This document shows positions 18,300-26,963 of a stretch of DNA of 64,000 nucleotides, piece by piece. The notes under the pieces are model-generated. The model worked only from the letters and a program-made list of their open reading frames with translations, was not told the origin of the DNA and searched no databases. Within the stretch, counting starts at the first letter, position 1. Each line of letters opens with the position of its first letter. Both the position numbers and the translations under genes were made by a program. The stretch comes from CAYPEL01 sp036479985. GTDB taxonomy: Bacteria > Pseudomonadota > Gammaproteobacteria > DSM-19610. The stretch lies in contig CBDDAF010000003.1 in the NCBI GenBank assembly GCA_965224815.1, positions 1,860,001 to 1,924,000 on the forward strand, in the 5' to 3' direction.

Positions 18300-18851
18300 A
18301 TGCAGTTGGAACAATTTCGTGGCACGACTATTTTATCGGTACGCCGCAACGGCAAGGTTGTTGTCGGTGGCGATGGCCAGGTATCGATGGGTAACACCGT
18401 CATGAAAGGCAATGCGCGCAAAGTACGCCGACTTTACCAGGACAAAGTAATCGCTGGATTTGCTGGTGGTACAGCAGATGCCTTTACCTTGTTTGAACGC
18501 TTTGAAGCAAAACTTGAAAAACACCAGGGACATCTGGTGCGCTCAGCAGTGGAACTCGCAAAAGACTGGCGCACCGACCGCATGTTGAGGCGGCTCGAAG
18601 CCCTGCTTGTCGTTGCCGACAAAAGCAATTCGCTGGTTATTACTGGAAATGGAGATGTGATTGAACCGGAAGATTCACTGATGGCCATAGGTTCCGGTGG
18701 TTCTTTCGCTCAGGCGGCTGCACGTGCCATGCTCGACACTACGGAACTGGATGCACGAACAATTGTTGAAAAGGCGCTACGCATCGCCGGTGACATTTGC
18801 GTTTATACCAACCAGAACCTGACACTCGAAGAACTCGAGTACACAGGCTGA
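18300..18851 (+). CDS. hslV: ATP-dependent protease subunit HslV
   Basis: Proteasome-like peptidase that forms the HslVU protease with HslU. The mature enzyme begins at the catalytic Thr of TTILSVRRNGKVV; here 8 residues precede it if translation starts at ATG 18300. AGGA (18294-18297) lies only 2 bases from that ATG but 8 from the in-frame TTG at 18306, which would give MEQFRG-TTI, the propeptide form common in related bacteria. Either start gives the same mature protein. KVRRLYQDKVIAGFAGGTADAFTLFE is typical of the family. Separated from hslU by an inserted inverted repeat. Confidence 0.97.
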   Translation: MQLEQFRGTTILSVRRNGKVVVGGDGQVSMGNTVMKGNARKVRRLYQDKVIAGFAGGTADAFTLFERFEAKLEKHQGHLVRSAVELAKDWRTDRMLRRLEALLVVADKSNSLVITGNGDVIEPEDSLMAIGSGGSFAQAAARAMLDTTELDARTIVEKALRIAGDICVYTNQNLTLEELEYTG

Positions 18852-18862
18852 CGTGCAAATGT

Positions 18863-18987
18863 GTAGGTTGGTTGTTCGCTCGATGGCAGCATCCCTCGGC
18901 AATTGCTCCTGCATTGCTCTACCTTCGTCCATCCGTGGACTCGTGCTGCCGACGGTCTGTAACTAATGCACCGAACAACCAACCTAC
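18863..18987. repeat. MITE-like element with perfect 16-base terminal inverted repeats
   Basis: Ends GTAGGTTGGTTGTTCG and its exact complement, 125 bases overall. Inside, GGCAGCA near the left and TGCTGCC near the right continue the pairing imperfectly. It has no coding capacity and lies between hslV and hslU, normally almost contiguous, so it has probably been inserted into the operon. Target duplications are not evident. Single copy in this window. Confidence 0.8.
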
Positions 18988-19017
18988 CGCTTAATATATA
19001 AAGGTTATAAATTATTC

Positions 19018-20352
19018 ATGTCTGAAATGACTCCCCGTGAAATTGTCCAGGAACTGGATAAACATATCATTGGCCAGGATAAGGCCAAACGCGCTGTGGC
19101 CATTGCATTGCGCAATCGCTGGCGCAGGCAACAGGTTGAGGAACCGTTGCGCAGCGAGATTACGCCGAAAAATATTCTCATGATTGGGCCCACCGGTGTA
19201 GGTAAAACCGAAATAGCCCGGCGTCTTGCCAAACTGGCACACGCCCCCTTTGTAAAGGTAGAAGCCACCAAGTTTACCGAAGTCGGCTATGTCGGCCGCG
19301 ACGTGGAATCGATCATCCGTGATCTGGTCGATATAGCGATCAAAATGACGCGTGAAGAAGAAATGCGCAAGGTGCGACATCGCGCCGAAGAAGCGGCCGA
19401 AGAGCGCATTCTTGATGTACTACTGCCCGCACCACGTGAAAGCGGTTTCGATGACGAGCCAACTGATAACACACAATCCGACACTCGCCAGAAATTTCGC
19501 AAACGATTGCGAGAAGGCCATCTCGACGATACAGAAATTGAAATCGAAGTCACTGTCGCACCCGTTGGCGTGGAAATCATGGCACCGCCTGGCATGGAAG
19601 AAATGACCAGCCAGTTACAGGGTATGTTCCAGAATATGGGCAATGGCCGCACTAAAACTCGCAAATTGTGTATCGCCGATGCCTTCAAAGTTCTGGCCGA
19701 TGAAGAAGCCGCAAAAATGATCAATGAAGAAGATCTGAAACTACGCGCCCTGGACAATGCCGAGCAAAATGGCATCGTCTTCATTGACGAAATTGACAAG
19801 GTGACCCAGCAAAATGAAAACAGTGGCGCCGGGGTTTCACGGGAAGGCGTGCAGCGTGATCTTTTACCGCTGGTTGAAGGCAGCACCGTGACCACCAAAC
19901 ACGGCATGATCAAGACAGATCACATTCTGTTTATTGCATCGGGTGCTTTTCATTTGTCAAAACCATCGGATTTGATTCCAGAGTTACAGGGACGCCTGCC
20001 GATTCGTGTCGAACTTGAAGCCTTGAGCGTCGAAGATTTTGTGCGCATTCTTACCGAACCTGATGCGTCACTGACTGAACAATACAGCGCATTGCTTGGC
20101 ACCGAAGGCGTGGCACTGACCTTTAATAATGCCGGTGTAGAAAAAATTGCCAATGTAGCGTGGGAGATTAATGAACGCACCGAAAATATTGGTGCCCGGC
20201 GATTACATACTGTACTTGAACGGCTGCTCGAACAAGTTTCCTTCGAAGCCTCTGATCAAGACGGACAATCGATTGAAATTGATGCAGATTATGTCGATCA
20301 ACAAATGCCGGATCTGACCAAAGACGAAGATTTAAGAAAATACATTCTTTAA
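19018..20352 (+). CDS. hslU: HslU, AAA+ unfoldase of the HslVU protease
   Basis: Unfolds and feeds substrates to HslV. 444 residues. N-terminal PREIVQELDKHIIGQ, Walker A GPTGVGKTE (about 60-68), the I-domain (about 110-245) with its acidic low-complexity patch, Walker B VFIDEIDK, and the C-terminal DLRKYIL tail that docks into HslV are all present. Should be co-transcribed with hslV through the intervening repeat, and is followed by the DUF971 gene 15 bases later. Confidence 0.98.
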   Translation: MSEMTPREIVQELDKHIIGQDKAKRAVAIALRNRWRRQQVEEPLRSEITPKNILMIGPTGVGKTEIARRLAKLAHAPFVKVEATKFTEVGYVGRDVESIIRDLVDIAIKMTREEEMRKVRHRAEEAAEERILDVLLPAPRESGFDDEPTDNTQSDTRQKFRKRLREGHLDDTEIEIEVTVAPVGVEIMAPPGMEEMTSQLQGMFQNMGNGRTKTRKLCIADAFKVLADEEAAKMINEEDLKLRALDNAEQNGIVFIDEIDKVTQQNENSGAGVSREGVQRDLLPLVEGSTVTTKHGMIKTDHILFIASGAFHLSKPSDLIPELQGRLPIRVELEALSVEDFVRILTEPDASLTEQYSALLGTEGVALTFNNAGVEKIANVAWEINERTENIGARRLHTVLERLLEQVSFEASDQDGQSIEIDADYVDQQMPDLTKDEDLRKYIL

Positions 20353-20367
20353 GAACTTGAGGCTGCT

Positions 20368-20751
20368 ATGGCAAATACACACCCACACCCGACCGAAATT
20401 AATTTACATCAAAAATCCAGAATCCTGGAAGTTACCTTTGACGATGGCGCTCGCTATGAGCTGCCCTGTGAATATCTGCGGGTTTATTCACCGTCCGCAG
20501 AAGTACAGGGGCATGGCCCGGGCGAAGGCGTACTACAAGTTGATAAAGAAGATGTGAACATCAAACACATCGAGTCAGTCGGTAACTATGCCGTGCAATT
20601 ATATTTTGATGATGAACACAGCACAGGTATTTATTCCTGGGAGACACTTTACAAACTTGGCGCCAATCGCGAACAAAACTGGCAGGATTACCTGAACCGG
20701 TTAAAAGAAGCCGGCGCACCACATTCGCAACTAGGTAACAAAAACGGCTAG
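20368..20751 (+). CDS. DUF971 (gamma-butyrobetaine hydroxylase N-terminal-like) protein
   Basis: A 127-residue single-domain protein of the DUF971 family, related to the N-terminal domain of gamma-butyrobetaine hydroxylase. Recognisable are LEVTFDDGARYELPCEYLRVYSPSAEV and the C-terminal GIYSWETLYKLG. The family is frequent between hslU and ubiE in proteobacteria; its role is not established. It lies 15 bases after hslU and 20 before ubiE, in one direction with both. Confidence 0.9.
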   Translation: MANTHPHPTEINLHQKSRILEVTFDDGARYELPCEYLRVYSPSAEVQGHGPGEGVLQVDKEDVNIKHIESVGNYAVQLYFDDEHSTGIYSWETLYKLGANREQNWQDYLNRLKEAGAPHSQLGNKNG

Positions 20752-20771
20752 TCAGCAATGGCTAACAGGCT

Positions 20772-21518
20772 ATGAAAGATAACTACACTCACTTCGGATA
20801 CCAGAAGGTTCGCGAAAAAGACAAAGCCAGCCATGTCGGTGCTGTGTTTGATTCTGTGGCTGACCGGTACGACATTATGAATGACCTGATGTCATTCGGC
20901 ATTCACCGCATCTGGAAGCGTTTCGCAATTGAACAAAGCGGTATTCGCCCCGGACAGCGCGTACTTGATCTGGCCGGTGGAACTGGCGATTTATCAGCGC
21001 GTATCGCACCACTGGTTGGCCCTGAGGGAAGTGTTGTCGTGACTGATATTAATGCGGCCATGCTCGAGGTAGGGCGTGAACGTCTCATCGACCAGGGCTT
21101 GACAGGCAATCTGTCTTTTACGCAAGCCAATGCCGAACACCTGCCCTTTCCCGACCAACATTTTGATTGTGTAATCATTGGCTTTGGTTTACGCAACGTC
21201 ACCAACAAACAACAGGCTTTGGCAGAAATGTACCGGGTATTGAAACCCGGCGGCCGCACGCTGGTACTGGAGTTTTCCCAGCCAGCAACCCCAGGCCTCA
21301 AACCGCTGTACGATTTCTATTCCTTTCGCTTGCTGCCGCTGATGGGGAAAATTGTCTCCAACGATGCAGCAAGCTACCGCTACCTCGCTGAATCCATACG
21401 TATGCATCCCGGACAGCAAGAACTCAAATCTATGCTGGGAGAGGCGGGCTTCGAAGATACTGAATACTTTAATCTCAGTGGTGGCATCGTCGCCTTGCAC
21501 CGTAGCTACCGGTACTGA
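20772..21518 (+). CDS. ubiE: Ubiquinone/menaquinone C-methyltransferase UbiE
   Basis: SAM-dependent C-methylation of the quinone ring. 248 residues. THFGYQKV, then VAxxYDxMNDxMSFGxHRxWK and motif I VLDLAGGTGDLS are diagnostic, as are GFGLRNVTN and the C-terminal GGIVALHRSYRY. First of the ubiE-ubiJ-ubiB set found in most gammaproteobacteria. Confidence 0.98.
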   Translation: MKDNYTHFGYQKVREKDKASHVGAVFDSVADRYDIMNDLMSFGIHRIWKRFAIEQSGIRPGQRVLDLAGGTGDLSARIAPLVGPEGSVVVTDINAAMLEVGRERLIDQGLTGNLSFTQANAEHLPFPDQHFDCVIIGFGLRNVTNKQQALAEMYRVLKPGGRTLVLEFSQPATPGLKPLYDFYSFRLLPLMGKIVSNDAASYRYLAESIRMHPGQQELKSMLGEAGFEDTEYFNLSGGIVALHRSYRY

Positions 21519-21541
21519 TCAGTATTTCCGGTAGCCATTAC

Positions 21542-22159
21542 ATGCAGCCAATGCTCACATTCTCCGCAGCGCTGGAAACAGCCCTTAACCTTTGGCTGAA
21601 AAATGATGACCGCTCTGTGCAACGTTTGCATGCTCTGCAAGGCAAGGTGGTAGAGCTGCATATTCGAGAATTTCCGGGCTCACTGTTTTTTTACCCGGGC
21701 AGCAGTGGAATACAAATTCTGACCCGCTATGAAGGAACCGCCGATGCAACCATTAGCAGCAGTATTGCCGGCCTGTTACACAGTAAGTTCCAAAACCCGG
21801 AAGACGCCCTGTTTTCAGGTGGTATCAAAATAAACGGCGATACAGAACTGGGTGAACAATTTCAAAGTTTATTGTCCGATGTCGACTTTGACTGGCAAGA
21901 GCACTTGTCTAAAGTGACCGGTGATGTGATGGCTCACCAGGTGGGTAAGGCAGTTCAACACGCACTCCGTTTTGCCTCTCAAACTACAGCTACTATAGGC
22001 CTGGATATCACAGAATACTTACAGGAAGAAGCCCGCTTGATACCAGCCCGCGTAGAGATCGAGCACTACCTCAAACAAATTGATGACTTGCGCAGCCATA
22101 GTGACCGGCTGGATGCGCGCGTACAAAGATTAAAACACGCCTTAGATTCCGCCCAATGA
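21542..22159 (+). CDS. ubiJ: Ubiquinone biosynthesis accessory factor UbiJ (SCP2 domain)
   Basis: A 205-residue protein with an SCP2-like lipid-binding domain (about 15-115: LHIREFPGSLFFYPG, FSGGIKINGDTELGEQFQSLLSDVDFDWQ) and a C-terminal coiled coil (about 160-205). UbiJ binds quinone intermediates and, with UbiK, organises the soluble Ubi complex. Two ATG codons three apart could each be the start. It overlaps ubiB by 4 bases. Confidence 0.93.
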   Translation: MQPMLTFSAALETALNLWLKNDDRSVQRLHALQGKVVELHIREFPGSLFFYPGSSGIQILTRYEGTADATISSSIAGLLHSKFQNPEDALFSGGIKINGDTELGEQFQSLLSDVDFDWQEHLSKVTGDVMAHQVGKAVQHALRFASQTTATIGLDITEYLQEEARLIPARVEIEHYLKQIDDLRSHSDRLDARVQRLKHALDSAQ

Positions 22160-23805
22160 TCGGACTATCCCAAATTTTCCGCCTGCTGCATATTAGCTGG
22201 GTTCTGGTGAAACATGGTCTCGATGAAATCATCCTGGCGACGCACTTATTCCGTCCGGTACGTTTTCTACGTTACCTTGCACCCTGGCATTTACTGACAC
22301 GCCGGGCACCACGTGGCGTACGTATCCGGCGCGCACTCGAAGATCTGGGGCCCATTTTTGTTAAATTCGGTCAAATACTCTCCACACGAAAAGACCTGTT
22401 ACCCGATGATATCGCCAGTGAATTATCCAAACTGCAGGATCAGGTACCGCCCTTTCCCGGCAAGCACGCCCGGGAGTTAATAGAACAGGCTTTACAACAA
22501 CCGATTGCCGACTGCTTTACGCAGTTTGATGAAAAACCGTTAGCCTCTGCATCCGTAGCCCAGGTACATGCCGCACAACTGATTAGCGGTGAAGATGTGG
22601 TGGTAAAAGTATTGCGTCCGGATATCGAACCGGTAATTCGACGCGATGTGAATTTGCTGCGTTACATTGCCGGTCTTGCAGAACGGTTCTGGCGGGATGG
22701 CAAACGTCTTCGGCCCTGCGAGGTCGTAGCTGAATTCGAGAAAACCATTTACGACGAGCTGGATCTATTACGAGAAGCCGCCAACGCATCGCAACTGGCA
22801 CGTAACTTCAAGAATTCGCCCGACCTGTATGTACCAGAAATTTACTGGCCCTGGTGCAGGGGCAACGTTATGGTGATGGAGCGCATTTACGGCATCCCGG
22901 TCAGTAATATTGACGCATTGAAAGAGGCCGGTGTCGATTTAAAATTACTCTCGGAACGCGGTGTAGAAATATTTTTTACCCAGGTTTTCAGACACAATTT
23001 TTTTCACGCCGATATGCATCCTGGCAACATTTTTGTGGCACCGGATGGACAATACAAGGCCGTGGATTTTGGCATTATGGGCGCTCTGAGCAAGGAAGAT
23101 CAACGCTATCTGGCAGAGAATTTTCTGGCGTTCTTTCAACGTGACTATCGCCGTGTGGCCGTCCTGCACGTGGAATCAGAATGGGTGCCACGGGGTACAC
23201 GTATTGACGAATTTGAAGCGGCTATTAGAACTGTCTGTGAACCTATCTTCGAGCGGCCGCTAAAAGAAATTTCTTTTGGCAACTTGCTGTTGAGACTGTT
23301 CCAGACGGCGCGGCGTTTTGATATGGAAGTCCAACCGCAGCTGGTGTTACTGCAAAAAACCCTGCTTAATATTGAAGGTCTTGGCCGACAGCTCTATCCT
23401 GATCTTGATCTCTGGCAAACCGCCAAACCCTTCCTGGAACGCTGGACGGCTGAACAGGTTGGCCCGCGCGCCTTATTTAAAAAAATCCGTCAGGATTTAC
23501 CACTTTGGAGTGAACGGCTTCCGGAACTCCCGGAGTTGATACATAAAAGCCTGACGCAAGTAGCTGATGGTAAGCTGCGGGTTGAATGGCATTCGGCTGA
23601 AATCCAAAAACTAAGGGTCGAGCTAAAACAACACCGGCATCGTAATTTACTGGCCATTACTGGCGGTAGTTTACTGATCAGTGCTGCAGTCATATACGGG
23701 CTGGATGGTTATTCACCGGCCATGATTGGTGGCGCACCTTTACTGAGCTGGATCGGTGGAGTCTCAGGCACATTATGCTTGCTGCTAGCCTGGAGTGACC
23801 CATAA
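22156..23805 (+). CDS. ubiB: UbiB, ABC1/ADCK family atypical kinase for ubiquinone synthesis
   Basis: 549 residues, membrane-associated. The family-specific KxGQ motif (FVKFGQILSTRKDLLP), an Ala-rich loop (LASASVAQVH), the VMERIYGIPV region, HADMHPGN catalytic loop and DFGIMG metal-binding motif are visible. Two hydrophobic segments at the C-terminus (about 495-515 and 520-545) anchor it to the membrane. It supports ubiquinone biosynthesis through ATP hydrolysis rather than classical kinase activity. Last gene of its operon, followed by a hairpin. Confidence 0.97.
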   Translation: MIGLSQIFRLLHISWVLVKHGLDEIILATHLFRPVRFLRYLAPWHLLTRRAPRGVRIRRALEDLGPIFVKFGQILSTRKDLLPDDIASELSKLQDQVPPFPGKHARELIEQALQQPIADCFTQFDEKPLASASVAQVHAAQLISGEDVVVKVLRPDIEPVIRRDVNLLRYIAGLAERFWRDGKRLRPCEVVAEFEKTIYDELDLLREAANASQLARNFKNSPDLYVPEIYWPWCRGNVMVMERIYGIPVSNIDALKEAGVDLKLLSERGVEIFFTQVFRHNFFHADMHPGNIFVAPDGQYKAVDFGIMGALSKEDQRYLAENFLAFFQRDYRRVAVLHVESEWVPRGTRIDEFEAAIRTVCEPIFERPLKEISFGNLLLRLFQTARRFDMEVQPQLVLLQKTLLNIEGLGRQLYPDLDLWQTAKPFLERWTAEQVGPRALFKKIRQDLPLWSERLPELPELIHKSLTQVADGKLRVEWHSAEIQKLRVELKQHRHRNLLAITGGSLLISAAVIYGLDGYSPAMIGGAPLLSWIGGVSGTLCLLLAWSDP

Positions 23806-23808
23806 AAA

Positions 23809-23827
23809 ACGCCCCGGAAAGGGGCGT
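23809..23827. terminator. Rho-independent terminator, ubiB 3' end
   Basis: Stem ACGCCCC / GGGGCGT with a 5-base loop, 4 bases after the ubiB stop. On the leftward strand it is followed by six T residues and so would also end transcripts arriving from the DJ-1-like gene; on the rightward strand the T-tract is poor. Confidence 0.75.
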
Positions 23828-24207
23828 CAAATACTTACTTAACGTTAATATTTTTAATTTAACATATTACTTTTCTTGCTATTGATCGTGCTACGGCCAA
23901 TATCTGGACGGCACCAATCTCTCCTCCAACACCGGTATTTTTTAGACTAAGCCTTATTTGGCTGTGCTGGTATGAATTAAAGAGCAACAAACGTGCCGAA
24001 AACTATATACTATCATTATCAATGCGTTACTAGTCGCATGATAAATTCTCGTTTAGTAACCGTAAAGTATATCGACAACTTAATATGCCATTAATAGGTA
24101 GTTTTACCTATCAATTACACAGTGTTATGTCGAAATCACTCCGCACTCAAAATTGTTAAATTTTACGACAGTTCTAGCAATATTTTCGACATATTAGGGC
24201 CTTCTCT
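23828..24207. other. AT-rich intergenic stretch, no recognised gene
   Basis: About 380 bases between the convergent ends of ubiB and the DJ-1-like gene. A short hairpin (ATAGGTAGTTTTACCTAT) occurs near 24095. On the leftward strand a strong ribosome-binding sequence GGAGGAG (23921-23927) precedes an 8-codon frame GTG...TAG (23891-23914, product MPSRYWP); seen from the right the same place is the CU-rich string CTCTCCTCC. Neither is enough to call a gene or small RNA. Confidence 0.35.
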
Positions 24208-24768
24208 TCAACCCGGGCGTTGCAGAGATTGTTCAACTTCATCGCGCTTGTCGCTTCCTACCAGTTTTTCAATCAAGGACAAACTAAAATCCATTGCCGT
24301 GCCGGGACCACGCGATGTAATCACATTTCCATCCTGAACAACTGGATCGGTTTTCACAATCATTCCATCGATTCCCATGCCGTCTAACACGCCCGGAAAG
24401 CAGGTCACCTGTTTACCCTTTAATAAACCCGCACTTGCCAACACTTTCGGTGCCGCGCAAATCGCTGCTACATAGCTACCTGATTTTTGCGTTTTGATTA
24501 ATAACTGTTGAATACGTACATCTGCCTCAAGATGGTCGGCACCGGGCAAGCCGCCAGGTAATACCACCATATCAAAGGCCTGTGTCATGACTTCATCAAG
24601 GGATGTATCCGGAATCAGAACTGTGCCCCGGGAGCCGCGTACCGGCTGCGTATCGAGCCCTGCTGTGATGACTTCGATACCGGCCCGCCTGAGCAGGTCG
24701 ATGATGGTTACTGCTTCAAGTTCTTCGCAGCCCTGGGCGAGAGGGACAAGGACGCGCTGGCTTGCCAT
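24208..24768 (-). CDS. DJ-1/PfpI superfamily protein, YajL-like
   Basis: 186 residues with the DJ-1 layout: a Glu in the GCEELEAV segment (15-17), VVLPGG, and the reactive Cys104 in the nucleophile elbow AAICAAPKVL. TSRGPGTAMDFSL and LIEKLVG match YajL/DJ-1 rather than proteases of the superfamily. Members are proposed to protect proteins or nucleotides from carbonyl damage or to act as redox chaperones; the exact reaction is debated. Its start lies 61 bases inside the 3' end of the upstream yibQ frame, an unusually long overlap. Confidence 0.9.
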   Translation of the reverse strand: MASQRVLVPLAQGCEELEAVTIIDLLRRAGIEVITAGLDTQPVRGSRGTVLIPDTSLDEVMTQAFDMVVLPGGLPGADHLEADVRIQQLLIKTQKSGSYVAAICAAPKVLASAGLLKGKQVTCFPGVLDGMGIDGMIVKTDPVVQDGNVITSRGPGTAMDFSLSLIEKLVGSDKRDEVEQSLQRPG

Positions 24769-25547
24769 GTAGTTGACTCCTGTTGTAGCTGAATCAGCTC
24801 AGAAACAGCTACCAGTTTTACACCTTGTTGTTCCAGAACCGGCAGTTGTTCCTGTAATACCTTAAGAGTAGACCGGTACGGATGACCTATTGCCAGGGCG
24901 GTGCCGTATTTTTTTGCGGACTTTATTAAGGCTCTGAATTGCTGCCTGACGGCCTTTGGATTACTCACATTATCAAGAAAGACATTGCGCTTAGAAGTCG
25001 GTATTCCCCACTCCCGTGCAACTTTGTGTGCAACAGTAGCTTTGGTAGTCCGACTATCTACAAAGTATAGATTACCCTCACGTTGAATTTCTTTCATCAA
25101 CCACTGCATATGGCCAGGGTGACGCGTTATCAGGCTGCCCATGTGATTATTAACACCTTGCGCAAAGGGAACCCGGGCCAGGTTGTTGCGAAATACCTCG
25201 GAAAATTGTTGTTCCGTCATATCCAGCACCATACCCCCCTTATCCAGTGGCTGATGATCAACACTCTCCATTGGCAGATGCAGGAGTATCTCCTTATCCC
25301 TATTATGTGCGCGTTTTGATAACGACTGCGTGTAGTGTGCGTGTGGCAGAAAAGAATAGGCAACCGGCCCAGGTAATTCAATGAATTGCTTGCCGACCGA
25401 CCGACGCGTGCCCATATCATCGATAATGATAGCGATGACAGGTTGTTGAATATCACCTGCAAATCCTGATTGTGGGAAAGTTGCTACAAGAAGTAGCAAC
25501 CCCAAAAAAACCGGCCATAAGAGGCCGGTTTGAAGTTTCAGTTTCAC
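24708..25547 (-). CDS. yibQ: Divergent polysaccharide deacetylase family protein, YibQ-like
   Basis: 279 residues with a signal peptide (hydrophobic 9-24, Ala-rich end near 30). The catalytic-domain start VIAIIIDDMG with its Asp pair, and HLPMES, NNHMGS and ALAIGHPY, identify the divergent polysaccharide deacetylase family (YibQ). It is periplasmic, probably acting on a cell-wall or surface glycan. It belongs to the common gpmI-envC-ctpA-yibQ order; the start overlaps the ctpA stop by 4 bases. The last 20 or so residues read through into the DJ-1 gene in another frame and look non-conserved, so the natural end may once have been earlier. Confidence 0.9.
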   Translation of the reverse strand: MKLKLQTGLLWPVFLGLLLLVATFPQSGFAGDIQQPVIAIIIDDMGTRRSVGKQFIELPGPVAYSFLPHAHYTQSLSKRAHNRDKEILLHLPMESVDHQPLDKGGMVLDMTEQQFSEVFRNNLARVPFAQGVNNHMGSLITRHPGHMQWLMKEIQREGNLYFVDSRTTKATVAHKVAREWGIPTSKRNVFLDNVSNPKAVRQQFRALIKSAKKYGTALAIGHPYRSTLKVLQEQLPVLEQQGVKLVAVSELIQLQQESTTWQASASLSLSPRAAKNLKQ

Positions 25548-26866
25548 TGCATTATTTCACGCTGTATGGCTAAACCTTTTAGCAGATTCAAGGCTTCATA
25601 GAGCTGGTAATCTGACTGCGCCAGAGAAACCTTCTCTTCATCGTCTTCGCCAGATGATTTTTTCTTCTTATCTTTTGAGCCATTGCCATTGGACAGGTGA
25701 CCAGACAAATCAGCTTCCTTGATAGGTTCAAACTTTTTATCGAGTGCTGACACTCTGATTTGTTCAAGCTCGATATCTGGAACGATACCTTCGGCCTGAA
25801 TTGAACGCCCTGAAGGTGTGTAATAACGGGCGGTGGTCAATTTTACCGCCGAACCATTACTCAAAGGCAGTATGGTTTGTACAGAACCTTTGCCAAAGGT
25901 ACGTGTGCCGATAATGATTGCACGCTTGTGATCCTGCAAAGCACCCGAGACAATTTCCGAGGCAGACGCTGACCCTTGATTAACCAATACCACCAGTGGT
26001 GCATTATCGATAATGTCATCAGGCGTGGCATTGAAGCGCAGCTTGGAATCATTAACCCGGCCTTCGGTATAAACTATCAGGCCTTTTTTAAGGAAGGCAT
26101 CGGAGACTGCTACAGCACCATTCAGGACACCGCCGGGATTATTACGTAAATCCAGCACCAGGCCTTTCAGGTTGTCGCCCTTACTTTCCTTTTTCAACTT
26201 GTTAATCGCCTTGACCATCCCGTCAGCGGTCTTGGACTGAAACTGCGAGATGCGCAAATAACCAAAACCCTCTTCCAGCATGCGGCTCTTGACACTTTTT
26301 ACCTTGATGATGGCACGAATAATCTCGATCTTGAGTGGCTGATCAACACCTTCACGAACTACCGTCAGCATTAATGCTTCACCCGGCTTGCCGCGCATGA
26401 TTTTGACAGCCTCATTTAATGTCAGACCTTTTACCGGCGTATCGTCAAGCCGAATGATCAGATCACCTGACTCGATGCCCGCCTTCTGGGCGGGCGTATC
26501 ATCGATAGGTGCGATAACTTTGACGAACCCATCTTCCATACCGACTTCGATACCTAAACCGCCAAATTGTCCGGAAGTACCCACCTGCAATTCCTTGAAC
26601 TGTTCATTATCCAGATAGGACGAATGTGGATCCAGGCCGGCCAACATACCGCGCACTGCACTTTCCAACAGTTCCTTATCATCGACATCTTCAACATAAT
26701 CATTTTTAATGCGTCCGAAGACATCGCTGAAATTCCGCAATTCTTCGACCGGTAATTGAACCGTAGCCGCTTTGCGTTCTGCAAAGACGCCCTCTCCGAT
26801 GGATATCATGATGCCCAGCACGAGACCGGCTGCCAGTAAAAGAATATTGTGTGATTTAATTTTCAT
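25544..26866 (-). CDS. ctpA: C-terminal processing peptidase, S41 family
   Basis: 440 residues: N-terminal signal/anchor (9-28), PDZ domain about 98-180 (GLGIEVGMEDG, GIESGDLIIRLDD), and S41 core with Ser within GSASASE (298-304) and Lys326 (TFGKGSVQT). This Ser-Lys protease trims envelope proteins and cell-wall enzymes in the periplasm. The C-terminus carries a charged Lys/Glu/Asp-rich stretch (about 390-412). It lies between envC (97 bases upstream) and yibQ (4-base overlap). Confidence 0.96.
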   Translation of the reverse strand: MKIKSHNILLLAAGLVLGIMISIGEGVFAERKAATVQLPVEELRNFSDVFGRIKNDYVEDVDDKELLESAVRGMLAGLDPHSSYLDNEQFKELQVGTSGQFGGLGIEVGMEDGFVKVIAPIDDTPAQKAGIESGDLIIRLDDTPVKGLTLNEAVKIMRGKPGEALMLTVVREGVDQPLKIEIIRAIIKVKSVKSRMLEEGFGYLRISQFQSKTADGMVKAINKLKKESKGDNLKGLVLDLRNNPGGVLNGAVAVSDAFLKKGLIVYTEGRVNDSKLRFNATPDDIIDNAPLVVLVNQGSASASEIVSGALQDHKRAIIIGTRTFGKGSVQTILPLSNGSAVKLTTARYYTPSGRSIQAEGIVPDIELEQIRVSALDKKFEPIKEADLSGHLSNGNGSKDKKKKSSGEDDEEKVSLAQSDYQLYEALNLLKGLAIQREIMQ

Positions 26867-26963
26867 AGTATCCAGTTGTCTGTTTTCGTTGCCATTCCGT
26901 GGTGAAATTTAGTTCGAAGCTCATATCCCGCCCGAAACCATAGCATAATACGTGACTTATCAA

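Noticed and set aside
17959..18300. Short open frames on both strands between xerC and hslV
   Set aside because: They are produced by the inverted repeat and have no family resemblance or ribosome sites.
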